From positions 31,792-61,749 of the forward strand of contig DNUE01000063.1 in assembly GCA_003508005.1 (NCBI GenBank): a DNA stretch of 29,958 nucleotides, written 5' to 3'. Positions within the stretch are counted from its first letter, which is position 1, and each line of letters starts with the position of its first letter. Origin of the DNA: Desulfobulbaceae bacterium (GTDB lineage Bacteria; Desulfobacterota; Desulfobulbia; Desulfobulbales; Desulfobulbaceae). This document shows positions 1 through 7,015 of the stretch, one piece after another. A program made the translations under genes and the position numbers. The notes below the pieces were generated by a model, which saw only the letters and a list, made by a program, of their open reading frames with translations, did no database searches and had not been told where the DNA came from.

Positions 1-227
1 ATGGTGTCGTTCATCCGGTTCAGGCAGCGCAAAAAGGTCGATTTACCGCAGCCCGACGGCCCGATCATCGCCAGGACCTCGTTCTGGCCGATATCGATGG
101 AGGCATCCTGAATTGCCTGCTTCTCGCCGTAATAGACATTGACGTTCCGGCAGGTCATGCGCGGATTGTCGGAAAACTGGTGGCCGACGGTTCGCCGGTC
201 CTCCTTGCTCGGTCGTCTGGGGCTCAT
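1..227 (-). CDS. pstB: Phosphate ABC transporter ATP-binding protein PstB (N-terminal part; runs off the left edge)
   Basis: This is the first 75 codons of the ATPase that powers high-affinity phosphate import through the PstC/PstA channel at the inner membrane. The ATG at 227 opens a reading frame beginning MSPRRPSKEDRR, followed by the PstB-typical segment RNVNVYYGEKQAI and the Walker A motif GPSGCGKST, then LRCLNRMND, which is characteristic of PstB rather than other ABC ATPases. A GGGAG lies about 10 bases before the ATG. The C-terminal two thirds (signature motif, Walker B, H-loop) lie outside the window. It is the last visible gene of phoU-pstC-pstA-pstB, 238 bases after pstA, an unusually wide gap inside a pst operon. 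Confidence 0.95.
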   Translation of the reverse strand, partial: MSPRRPSKEDRRTVGHQFSDNPRMTCRNVNVYYGEKQAIQDASIDIGQNEVLAMIGPSGCGKSTFLRCLNRMNDT

Positions 228-465
228 TTCGTCAGCGCTCCCTGGAATCTACATACAAAGAGAACATGGTCAAGCCCAGCGTGGCCCGACGAAGGAACAG
301 CGTTCCTGCTGCCAGGGATACGATACAGGCTGCAACGATGTGTTTTTGTTCATGATAAGGATCTCCGCAATTGTGTTGTGATCAACAAAGCAATTTGTCG
401 CGCAGAAAGTTCCCCTGCTGCTCACCTTTCCGCTCTATTGTTCCGTAATCTTTCATTTTTTTACA
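228..465 (-). other. pstA-pstB intergenic gap with a candidate 27-codon ORF (270-353)
   Basis: These 238 bases separate pstA from pstB and are less GC-rich than the flanking genes. On the minus strand an ATG at 353, preceded by GGAG at about 8 bases, opens a 27-codon ORF ending in TGA at 270 (MNKNTSLQPVSYPWQQ at its start). It has no signal peptide and no recognisable motif. A small GGAAC-AGC-GTTCC hairpin sits at 294-306. Nothing resembles the Pho-box repeats found upstream of pstC. The gap could hold a small protein, a processing site that changes the pstA:pstB ratio, or nothing functional. Confidence 0.25.
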
Positions 466-1746
466 TTACCAGCGGCGCTCAAATCGGTTGCGCAGATACA
501 CCGCCGTCGCGTTCATGAGGATCAGGAAGGCAAGGAGCACGATAATCGCGGCGGAGGTGCGCTCGACGAACGCCCGTTCCGGGCTGTCCGCCCACAGGTA
601 TATCTGCACCGGCAGGACCGTAGCCGGCTCCAGGAACCCCTTGGGGATGTCGACGATAAAGGCGACCATGCCGATCATCAACAGCGGCGCGCTTTCACCG
701 AGCGCCCGGGCCATGCCGATAATGGTCCCGGTGAGCATGCCGGGCAGGGCCAGGGGGAGAACATGGTGGAAAACCGTCTGCATCTTTGAGGCGCCCACTC
801 CCAGGGCCGCCTCCCTGATCGACGGGGGCACGGACTGCAGCGATACCCGGCTGGCGATGATGATGGTGGGCAGGGTCATCAGGGTCAGGACCAGGCCGCC
901 GACCAGAGGCGCGGACCTGGGCAGTCCGAAAAAATTAAGAAACACCGCCAGGCCGAGAAGACCGAAGACAATGGAAGGCACCGCGGCCAGGTTGTTGATG
1001 TTCACCTCGATGATATCGGTCCAACGGTTTCTCGCGGCGAATTCCTCGAGATAAATGGCAGCGGCCACGCCGATAGGAAATGACAGGAACAGGGTGACCG
1101 CCAGGGTGTAGAGCGACCCCACGGCCGCACCGAGAATCCCGGCCAGCTCAGGTTCCCTGGAATCTCCGGCAAGGAAAAAGGTGGCGTTGAATTTCAGCCG
1201 CAGCCGCCCCTGCCCGGCAAGGGTGTCGATCCAGCCAAACTGGACGTCCTTGAGCCGCCGGTCCGACTCAGCCGCTGTCCTGTCGACATACCCCTTCAGG
1301 AGCATGTCCACATCATCATCGGCAGGCAGCCACACCGTGCGGGTGGTCCCGATGATCGAGGTGTCCTCCGCGACCATCTGCTGCAGTTGGAAAGCCGCGC
1401 CAGGACTCGCCAGCCCATAGAGCAGCTTCCTGTCGCCCCGGCTCGTGACCTCGGGGAACATGGTGCGCAGGGCATCCTTGACCAGCCCCTGGTAATCGGC
1501 TGTTGCCAGGTTGTTGACATTCATGGCCTCCTCGGCAAAGTGGATGTCAAGAAGGAGGTAGGACTGGCGGAAGGCGCTGTAGCCCTTGGCAAAGATGCTC
1601 AAAAAAAGCACCGCCAGAAAGAGCAGGCTGCAAAGGATCGCGGACAGGCCGACAAGCCGGAACCGTTTTTCCGCCCGGTACCTCCTGCCGAGCTTGCGGT
1701 TGACGATCTCCATCGTCGACGGGGCGTTGCCGTGCAGATGCGTCAT
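466..1746 (-). CDS. pstA: Phosphate ABC transporter permease PstA, long form
   Basis: This is one of the two membrane permease subunits of the Pst phosphate importer. The chosen ATG at 1746 (426 residues) has GGAG about 9 bases upstream; a GTG at 1785 is in frame but lacks a ribosome binding site. Near the N-terminus a membrane helix (LVGLSAILCSLLFLAVLFL) is followed by roughly 120 extra residues before the permease core, as in the DUF3333-containing long PstA proteins; E. coli PstA lacks this insert. The core carries the EAA-type loop EAALGVGASKMQTVFHHVLP followed by GMARALGESAPLL, the coupling site for PstB. The protein ends in VYLRNRFERRW. It starts 63 bases after pstC ends and should be cotranscribed with it. 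Confidence 0.95.
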   Translation of the reverse strand: MTHLHGNAPSTMEIVNRKLGRRYRAEKRFRLVGLSAILCSLLFLAVLFLSIFAKGYSAFRQSYLLLDIHFAEEAMNVNNLATADYQGLVKDALRTMFPEVTSRGDRKLLYGLASPGAAFQLQQMVAEDTSIIGTTRTVWLPADDDVDMLLKGYVDRTAAESDRRLKDVQFGWIDTLAGQGRLRLKFNATFFLAGDSREPELAGILGAAVGSLYTLAVTLFLSFPIGVAAAIYLEEFAARNRWTDIIEVNINNLAAVPSIVFGLLGLAVFLNFFGLPRSAPLVGGLVLTLMTLPTIIIASRVSLQSVPPSIREAALGVGASKMQTVFHHVLPLALPGMLTGTIIGMARALGESAPLLMIGMVAFIVDIPKGFLEPATVLPVQIYLWADSPERAFVERTSAAIIVLLAFLILMNATAVYLRNRFERRW

Positions 1747-1809
1747 GGCCGCCCACTCCGCGGCCCTATGTAGCTCCACAGGCACCCGGCCGGGGGTGGA
1801 AGGGTATTG

Positions 1810-3195
1810 TTATTCATACTGCTCCCGATATCTGCGCACCACATAGAGGGCAATGATGTTGAGCACCAGGGTGACGATGAACAGCAAAAGTCCCAGGGCA
1901 AAGGCCGCCAGGGTCTTCGGGCTGTCGAACTCCTGATCGCCCACCAGGAGGGTCACGATCTGCACGGTAACCGTGGTGACCGCCTGCAGGGGATTCACGG
2001 TCAGGTTGGCGGACAGTCCGGCGGCCATGACCACGATCATGGTCTCGCCGATGGCCCTGGACACGGCCAGCAGCATCCCTCCGACAATGCCCGGCAGGGC
2101 GGCGGGAATGACCACCAGCTTGACGGTTTCACTACGGGTGGCGCCCAGGGCGTAAGAGCCGTCGCGCAGCGACTGGGGCACGGCATTGATCACGTCATCG
2201 GAGATCGAGAGGACAAACGGAATGATCATTACCCCCATGACCAGCCCTGCCGCCAGGGCGGATTCCGAGGAAACCGTCAGGCCGAAGCTCACCCCCAGGC
2301 TCCTGATCGCCGGCGCCACCGTCAGGGCGGCGAAAAAACCGTACACCACCGTGGGCACCCCGGCCAGGATCTCGAGCAGGGGTTTGGCCGTTGCCCGGAA
2401 CTTTTTACCGGAGTATTCAGCGAGATAAATGGCGGACATGAGCCCCACCGGGGCCGCGACCAGCATGGCAATAACCGAAATCAGCATGGTCCCGGCAAAA
2501 ACCGGCACCGCCCCGAACGAGCCGGAGGATCCTACCTGGTCCTCCCTGATCGCCATTTGCGGGCTCCAGTTCAGGCCGAAGAGAAATTCGGTCACCGGCA
2601 CCATTTGAAAAAAACGGATGGATTCAAAAAGCACGGACAGGACAATGCCCAGGGTGATGAAAACGGCAAGGGTGGAGCAGAGGACAAGAAATGCGCGAAG
2701 GATGAACTCCACCTGGTTTCTGGCCCGCAGAGCCGGCCTGATGCGCAGCCAGACGAGAAAGGTGCACAGAGTCATCAGGCTGAGGATGACCACGAACAGG
2801 GCTTTCTCGCCGACGGCCTTCAGTCGGCGGTAATCATCGGCAGCCCTCTGAAGCAGCGGACCCGGGTCTGTTGTTGCCCGATGTCCCGCCACCAGGTTTT
2901 TCAGGTCATTCTCGACCAGATCGATCTCTTTCGTCGAGGTCAAACCCATCTGCGGGGCGACCTGATCCATGACCATCCCGGTCAGAATGGAATCGGCGAA
3001 GAGAATCCAGGCAAAGATGATGAACAGTGCGGGCAGGCCGCACCAGAGAGCGGTCAGGACGCCGTAGTACTGAGGCCGGGAATGAAGCACCGCCTGCCCC
3101 CTCTCCCCTGCTGCCCTGCGGGCCCGCTTGACCCCGAGCCAGTAGGCAGCCTGCGAGAAGACAAAAATGCTACAGATGAGGAGGATGACGGCCAT
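1810..3195 (-). CDS. pstC: Phosphate ABC transporter permease PstC, long form
   Basis: This is the second permease subunit of the Pst phosphate importer. The likely start is the ATG at 3195, giving 461 residues beginning MAVILLICSIFVFSQ; the frame stays open further upstream, but that stretch runs through the Pho-box array and is not family-like. No strong Shine-Dalgarno precedes 3195. An N-terminal helix, a second helix (LPALFIIFAWILF) and a roughly 70-residue extracytoplasmic stretch with a third helix precede the transporter core, the layout of long PstC proteins with the DUF3708-type N-terminal region. The core carries DGSYALGATRSETVKLVVIP followed by LLAVSRAIGETM, the EAA-type coupling loop. 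It lies downstream of a predicted PhoB-controlled promoter at 3249-3304, so pstCAB can be induced separately from phoU. Confidence 0.95.
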   Translation of the reverse strand: MAVILLICSIFVFSQAAYWLGVKRARRAAGERGQAVLHSRPQYYGVLTALWCGLPALFIIFAWILFADSILTGMVMDQVAPQMGLTSTKEIDLVENDLKNLVAGHRATTDPGPLLQRAADDYRRLKAVGEKALFVVILSLMTLCTFLVWLRIRPALRARNQVEFILRAFLVLCSTLAVFITLGIVLSVLFESIRFFQMVPVTEFLFGLNWSPQMAIREDQVGSSGSFGAVPVFAGTMLISVIAMLVAAPVGLMSAIYLAEYSGKKFRATAKPLLEILAGVPTVVYGFFAALTVAPAIRSLGVSFGLTVSSESALAAGLVMGVMIIPFVLSISDDVINAVPQSLRDGSYALGATRSETVKLVVIPAALPGIVGGMLLAVSRAIGETMIVVMAAGLSANLTVNPLQAVTTVTVQIVTLLVGDQEFDSPKTLAAFALGLLLFIVTLVLNIIALYVVRRYREQYE

Positions 3196-3260
3196 GGAAT
3201 CAAGAAAACAGAAAAAATATATTTCAAAAGTTACATAACAAAATCTGTACTCTACTGATC

Positions 3261-3304
3261 GGTTGTTAGGAAGGTGTTTGACCAATATTAGGATTGTGTT
3301 AGGA
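3261..3304 (-). promoter_or_regulatory. Pho-box array upstream of pstC: four direct repeats with an 11-bp period
   Basis: Read on the minus strand, four consecutive 11-mers begin with the 7-mers TCCTAAC (3304-3298), TCCTAAT (3293-3287), GTCAAAC (3282-3276) and TCCTAAC (3271-3265), each followed by a 4-base linker. A 7-base repeat plus 4-base linker with an 11-bp period is the known architecture of PhoB-binding Pho boxes (E. coli core CTGTCAT), two repeats per PhoB dimer, so this would be two boxes. A -10-like TAGAGT (3254-3249) starts exactly 10 bases after the last 7-mer, the spacing seen at E. coli Pho promoters where PhoB replaces a -35 element. The repeat structure is seen directly; PhoB binding is inferred from position between phoU and pstC and from phoBR being next door. 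Confidence 0.8.
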
Positions 3305-3385
3305 CGATGCAGCCCAGTGGCGTCCGGAAAAGCGCTTCCCCTCACTTCCGGAGCGATCAGCAGGCATCGGTCTGCCCTGGCAATA

Positions 3386-4048
3386 TCAGTTCATCTCCCC
3401 GCGGACGATTTCCCCCTCCACCAGGTAGATGATCTCCTCGGCGATATTGGTCGCCCGGTCGCCGATTCGCTCCAGGTGCCGGGAAAGCAGGTACAGATTC
3501 AGCAGGCAGGAGGCATGCCCGGGGTCGGTGTTCATCTGGTGGACCACCGTCTTGTAGATCTGGTTTCGCTGCTCATCGACCTCGTCGTCATCGATGAAAA
3601 CCTGGCGGGCCAGATCGGCATTCTCGCTGACCAGGGAGTCCAGGCACATTTTCAGCATGGACAGGACCGTGGTGGACATCTTGCTGAAATCTATCTTGAG
3701 GCAAAGAGTGGAATCCTTGTTGACGACCTGCACCCTTTTCGCCATGTTCACCGCGATATCCGCGATCCGCTCCAGCTCGTTGATGATCTTGATGATCACG
3801 ATCAGCAGACGGAGGTCCCGGGCAACGGGCTGATGCAGTGCGAGGATCTTGAGGCACTCCTCCTCGATTGCGTTCTCCATCTCGTTCACCTGCCAGTCCG
3901 TTTTAATGATCTCGGCCGCCAGAACCATATCACGGCTTTCGATGAGACTGCAGGCCTTGCGCACCCGATCCTCCACCATGGCGCCCATCTCCAGGAACCG
4001 TTTTTTCAGCTGATCAACTTCCCGATGGAATGTAAAATGCTTGCTCAT
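3386..4048 (-). CDS. phoU: Phosphate signalling/transport regulator PhoU
   Basis: PhoU is the cytoplasmic negative regulator linking Pst transporter state to PhoR kinase activity. The 220-residue product matches the family length and begins MSKHFTFHREVDQLKKRFLE. It shows the two PhoU repeats of three-helix bundles, with the metal-ligand-type motifs EIIKTDWQVNEMENAIEEEC in the first half and DDDEVDEQRNQIYKTVV in the second, plus ELERIADIAVNMA and HLERIGDRATNIAEE, the hallmark E-R-I-x-D signatures. It is the first gene of the minus-strand run, unlike E. coli where phoU closes the operon. It is divergent from phoB with 185 bases between, and 190 bases separate it from pstC, where a second regulated promoter sits. 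Confidence 0.96.
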   Translation of the reverse strand: MSKHFTFHREVDQLKKRFLEMGAMVEDRVRKACSLIESRDMVLAAEIIKTDWQVNEMENAIEEECLKILALHQPVARDLRLLIVIIKIINELERIADIAVNMAKRVQVVNKDSTLCLKIDFSKMSTTVLSMLKMCLDSLVSENADLARQVFIDDDEVDEQRNQIYKTVVHQMNTDPGHASCLLNLYLLSRHLERIGDRATNIAEEIIYLVEGEIVRGEMN

Positions 4049-4107
4049 CCTCAGTTCCCATGGAATAATTTATTTCATAACTTCAATGTGCCGCGAAATT
4101 ATTTTGC

Positions 4108-4140
4108 CATGATTACGAATTCATTAAAAAATCGTTAGAA
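4108..4140 (-). promoter_or_regulatory. Probable degenerate Pho-box array upstream of phoU
   Basis: On the minus strand three 11-mers in register begin TTCTAAC (4140-4134), TTTTAAT (4129-4123) and TCGTAAT (4118-4112), matching the TCCTAAC core of the pstC array at 6, 4 and 5 of 7 positions. An AT-rich TAATTT (4101-4096) begins exactly 10 bases after the last 7-mer, the same geometry as at pstC. The site is 60 bases upstream of the phoU start. It is weaker than the pstC array and the sequence here is AT-rich, which raises the chance of coincidence; the shared period, orientation and -10 spacing are the reasons to call it. Confidence 0.55.
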
Positions 4141-4150
4141 ATGAATAAAA

Positions 4151-4169
4151 ACGCAAATACTTCTTGCGT
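4151..4169. repeat. Small perfect dyad in the phoU-phoB intergenic region
   Basis: ACGCAA (4151-4156) and TTGCGT (4164-4169) are perfect inverted repeats around a 7-base spacer, between the phoU Pho-box array and the phoB start. No T-run follows immediately, so it does not look like a terminator. It could be an operator for phoBR, or chance. Confidence 0.3.
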
Positions 4170-4233
4170 GAATTTATGTTCAGGTTAAATTTTTTTTTCA
4201 TGCAATACCAGTATTATTTTCACCGGTGCTGAC

Positions 4234-4929
4234 GTGGGCAAGCCGAACATCCTGGTTGTCGAGGACGAAGCCGATATTCAGCAACTGGTCAGCTACAACC
4301 TGATCAAGGCCGGCATGCACGTCACCTGCGCCGACAGGGGGGAGGACGCCCTGGCCGTTCTCGAACGAGAACAGGTCGACGGGATCATCCTGGACCTGAT
4401 GCTGCCCGGCCTGGACGGGCTGGAAATCTGCCGCCGCATCAGGGAACAGGAACAAACCCGGCACATTCCGGTGATCATCCTCACAGCCAAGAGCGAGGAT
4501 GATGATGTGGTAGCCGGCCTGGATATCGGCGCGGACGATTACGTGACCAAGCCCTTCAGCCCAAAAATCCTCGTCGCCAGGCTGCAGGCTGCCATGCGCC
4601 GCAAACAGGAAAGCTGCGGCGAAGGTGAAGACGGCGGCGAGGAGATCACCCTGCATGGCATCACCATCCACCCGGGCCGGCATGAGGTACGCCTGGAGGG
4701 CACCCCCCTCCTGCTGACCGGCACGGAATTCGCCATTCTCCATCTCCTGGCCGGCAGACCGGGCTGGGTGTTCACCCGCCAGCAGATCATCGACCGGGCG
4801 CGCGGTTATGACTATCTCATCACCCCCCGGGCAGTGGATGTCCAGATTTTCGGCCTGCGCAAGAAACTGGGCAAGGCCGGCCAGCTTATCGAGACCGTCC
4901 GGGGCCTCGGCTACCGGATCAGGGAATAG
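4234..4929 (+). CDS. phoB: Phosphate regulon response regulator PhoB
   Basis: This is an OmpR/PhoB-family DNA-binding response regulator of 231 residues. The receiver domain (about 1-120) has the acidic pair in VVEDEAD (E10, D11), phosphoacceptor D54 in IILDLMLPGLDG, and the conserved K of DYVTKPFSPKILVAR. The C-terminal winged helix (about 135-231) contains LLTGTEFAILHLL, the recognition segment RAVDVQIFGLRKKLG and the closing hairpin IETVRGLGYRIRE. The best start is a GTG at 4234; no strong ribosome binding site is visible. phoR follows after 12 bases. The PhoU/Pst genes across the divergent promoter and the Pho-box-like arrays support naming it PhoB rather than a generic OmpR-type regulator. 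Confidence 0.93.
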   Translation: MGKPNILVVEDEADIQQLVSYNLIKAGMHVTCADRGEDALAVLEREQVDGIILDLMLPGLDGLEICRRIREQEQTRHIPVIILTAKSEDDDVVAGLDIGADDYVTKPFSPKILVARLQAAMRRKQESCGEGEDGGEEITLHGITIHPGRHEVRLEGTPLLLTGTEFAILHLLAGRPGWVFTRQQIIDRARGYDYLITPRAVDVQIFGLRKKLGKAGQLIETVRGLGYRIRE

Positions 4930-4941
4930 GGCACCCGGCAT

Positions 4942-6738
4942 ATGAAAAGCAAACCCCTGCTCTGGCAGCTCCTGCCGGCCAACCTGATCATTGTCCTCGG
5001 GACGCTGCTGGCCCTTCTCTGGTTCGGATCCACAACCTTCCGCAACCTTTTCCTCGACAATATGCGCAGCGACCTGGAAGGCCGGGCGCGGCTCATCGAG
5101 GCCACGGTGACGGGCTTGCTGCAGTCCTCGCCCCAGGAACTGCAGCCCTATTGCCGTCAGCTGGGCCGGCAATCGGCCTCCCGCATCACCGTTATTGCCC
5201 ATGACGGCAAGGTCCTGGCCGATTCGAGAGAAGACCCGGCGATGATGGCCAATCATGCCGGCCGGCCCGAGTTCCAGGCGGCACTGGCCGGACGGATCGG
5301 GGCAAACCTCCGTTTCAGCAACACCATGGGTGAAGACATGTACTTTGTCGCCATCCCCCTGACCTCCGGGAGCGGCCAGCAGATAGGTTCCCTGCGCATC
5401 GGCACGTCAGCCAGATCCTTTGTTCAGGCCATGCGGGCAATAAACCTGAAGATCCTCCTGGGCGGGCTTCTGCTGTTTATTCTGGCGGCAGCAGCCTCCC
5501 TCCTGGTGTCCCGGAAGATCAGCCGCTCCCTGGCCGAGATGAAGCGGGGCGCGGAAAAACTTGCCCGAGGCGAGACCGACAAGATCATCGACCTGGACAG
5601 CCTCAGCCTGGCCGCTGAGGAAGCCGCCCTGGCGCGCGCGCTGAACAGCGTGGGCAGTCATATCAAGGAGCGGCTGCAGACCATCAACCTGCAGCGCAAC
5701 GAACTGGAGGCCGTCTTCTCCAGCATGGCGGCAATGGTCCTCGCCATCAACACCGAAAAACGGATCATCCGCATCAACCGCTCTGCCGCCGCCCTCTTCT
5801 ACCTGTCGCCGGACGATGTCCAGGGGAAACTGCTGCAGGGGGTCATCCGCAACAAAGACCTGCACGAGATCATCGACAAGGTTCTGGCCTCGGGCAACGC
5901 GCTGGAAAAGGAAATAATTGTCTTTGTCGGCGCTGACAAGCTGTACCTGCAGACCAGGGCAGTGCCGCTCGCCGACGAAGAAAGCCGCCCCATCGGCGTG
6001 CTGGTGGTGCTCAATGACCTGACCCGCCTGCACAGACTGAAAAACCTGCGGCGGGACTTTGTCGCCAATGTTTCCCATGAACTGAAAACCCCGGTCACCT
6101 CTATCCGGGGGTATGTGGAGACCCTGCTGGACGGAGCCCTGGACAAGCCTGAGGACGCGCGGCGCTTCCTGGAGATCGTTGCCCGGCAGACCGCACGGCT
6201 CGACGCAATTATCGACGACCTGCTGATGCTCTCGCGCATAGAAATCAAGTCCGAACACCAGGACATCTCCCTGGAACAGGTCAAGGTGCACGAGGTGCTC
6301 GCCTCGGCCGTGCAGACCTGCCTGCCCAGCGCCGCAAAAAAAAATATCCGGATTGAAACCAGCTGCGACCAAGCGCTTTCCGCCAGGCTCAACCCCAATC
6401 TCATCGAGCAGGCGGTGATCAACCTGCTGACCAATGCCATAACCTACAGCCCGGACAATACCGTTGTCGTCGTCAGCGCCTCGCAAGAAGAACGCGCCGG
6501 GGGCATGGACCGGCTGGTGATCAGCGTCGAGGACCACGGCATCGGCATTGAGCGTGACCAGATCGAGCGTCTATTCGAACGGTTCTACCGTACCGACAAA
6601 GCCCGCAGCAGTGCCAGCGGCGGCACCGGCCTAGGCCTGTCCATCGTCAAGCACATCGCCATCGCCCACAAAGGATCGGTCAAAGTGCAGAGCGAACCTG
6701 GCCATGGTTCGACCTTCTCCCTGATCCTTCCCCAGTAG
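4942..6738 (+). CDS. phoR: Phosphate sensor histidine kinase PhoR
   Basis: This 598-residue inner-membrane kinase is the partner of PhoB. A first helix lies at about residues 10-30, then an extracytoplasmic sensor region of about 135 residues, a second helix near 166-188 (LLLFILAAAASLLV), a HAMP linker, and a PAS domain at about 255-360 (ELEAVFSSMAAMVLAI onwards). The HisKA domain has the phosphoacceptor H379 in VSHELKTPVTSIRGY. The HATPase domain shows the N box NLLTNAITYSPD, G1 DHGIGI, F box RLFERFYR and G2 GGTGLGLSIVK. The long sensor region distinguishes it from the short E. coli PhoR and resembles PhoR of Gram-positives and deltaproteobacteria. It lies 12 bases after phoB in an obvious two-gene operon. 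Confidence 0.93.
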   Translation: MKSKPLLWQLLPANLIIVLGTLLALLWFGSTTFRNLFLDNMRSDLEGRARLIEATVTGLLQSSPQELQPYCRQLGRQSASRITVIAHDGKVLADSREDPAMMANHAGRPEFQAALAGRIGANLRFSNTMGEDMYFVAIPLTSGSGQQIGSLRIGTSARSFVQAMRAINLKILLGGLLLFILAAAASLLVSRKISRSLAEMKRGAEKLARGETDKIIDLDSLSLAAEEAALARALNSVGSHIKERLQTINLQRNELEAVFSSMAAMVLAINTEKRIIRINRSAAALFYLSPDDVQGKLLQGVIRNKDLHEIIDKVLASGNALEKEIIVFVGADKLYLQTRAVPLADEESRPIGVLVVLNDLTRLHRLKNLRRDFVANVSHELKTPVTSIRGYVETLLDGALDKPEDARRFLEIVARQTARLDAIIDDLLMLSRIEIKSEHQDISLEQVKVHEVLASAVQTCLPSAAKKNIRIETSCDQALSARLNPNLIEQAVINLLTNAITYSPDNTVVVVSASQEERAGGMDRLVISVEDHGIGIERDQIERLFERFYRTDKARSSASGGTGLGLSIVKHIAIAHKGSVKVQSEPGHGSTFSLILPQ

Positions 6739-6982
6739 CAAAAAAAAATAATCAGTTTCCTCAAGGAAGGCATCGGCAAAATCGCCGGCAGGATACGGTC
6801 CTCACCCTGCGCCGGATTCAACCGTGAACATTGCGCAAAGCCGCAGGCGAAACAGTGCTGCGTTCCATTTTTGCGATGGGGGAGATCTGCTCAATCAGAC
6901 GGAAGGCTCATTTCTCTCTTGTTATTCCTGCCACAGGATATTTAATAGTATCGTTCTTGATAACCGTGGAGGCAAAGACACT

Positions 6983-7006
6983 ATGTTTCAACGCATGAAA
7001 AAGTGA
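6983..7006 (+). CDS. Candidate seven-codon leader ORF ahead of the histidine kinase
   Basis: ATG at 6983 encodes MFQRMKK and stops at TGA 7004-7006. A strong Shine-Dalgarno TGGAGG (6967-6972) lies 10 bases upstream. The stop is in the same frame as the kinase gene, whose GTG start at 7016 has no ribosome binding site of its own. This could be a coupled leader peptide, or the original start of the kinase interrupted by a UGA. The rest of the 277-base phoR-kinase gap (6739-7015) shows no convincing promoter or terminator. Confidence 0.3.
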   Translation: MFQRMKK

Positions 7007-7015
7007 CCTACTGCT

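Noticed and set aside
1807..3258. Long plus-strand ORF of 483 codons antisense to pstC
   Set aside because: Composition is His/Gln/Gly/Asp-rich in the way expected from reading a GC-rich gene backwards, and the opposite strand encodes unmistakable PstC.
4200..4232. Ten-codon ORF (MQYQYYFHRC) ending just before the phoB GTG
   Set aside because: No ribosome binding site, and it sits in an AT-rich leader where short ORFs are expected; a coupled leader is possible but unsupported.
6739..7015. Sigma-54 or strong sigma-70 promoter ahead of the two-component pair
   Set aside because: A TTGTTA at a suitable distance has no good -10 partner and no GG-N10-GC pair was found.
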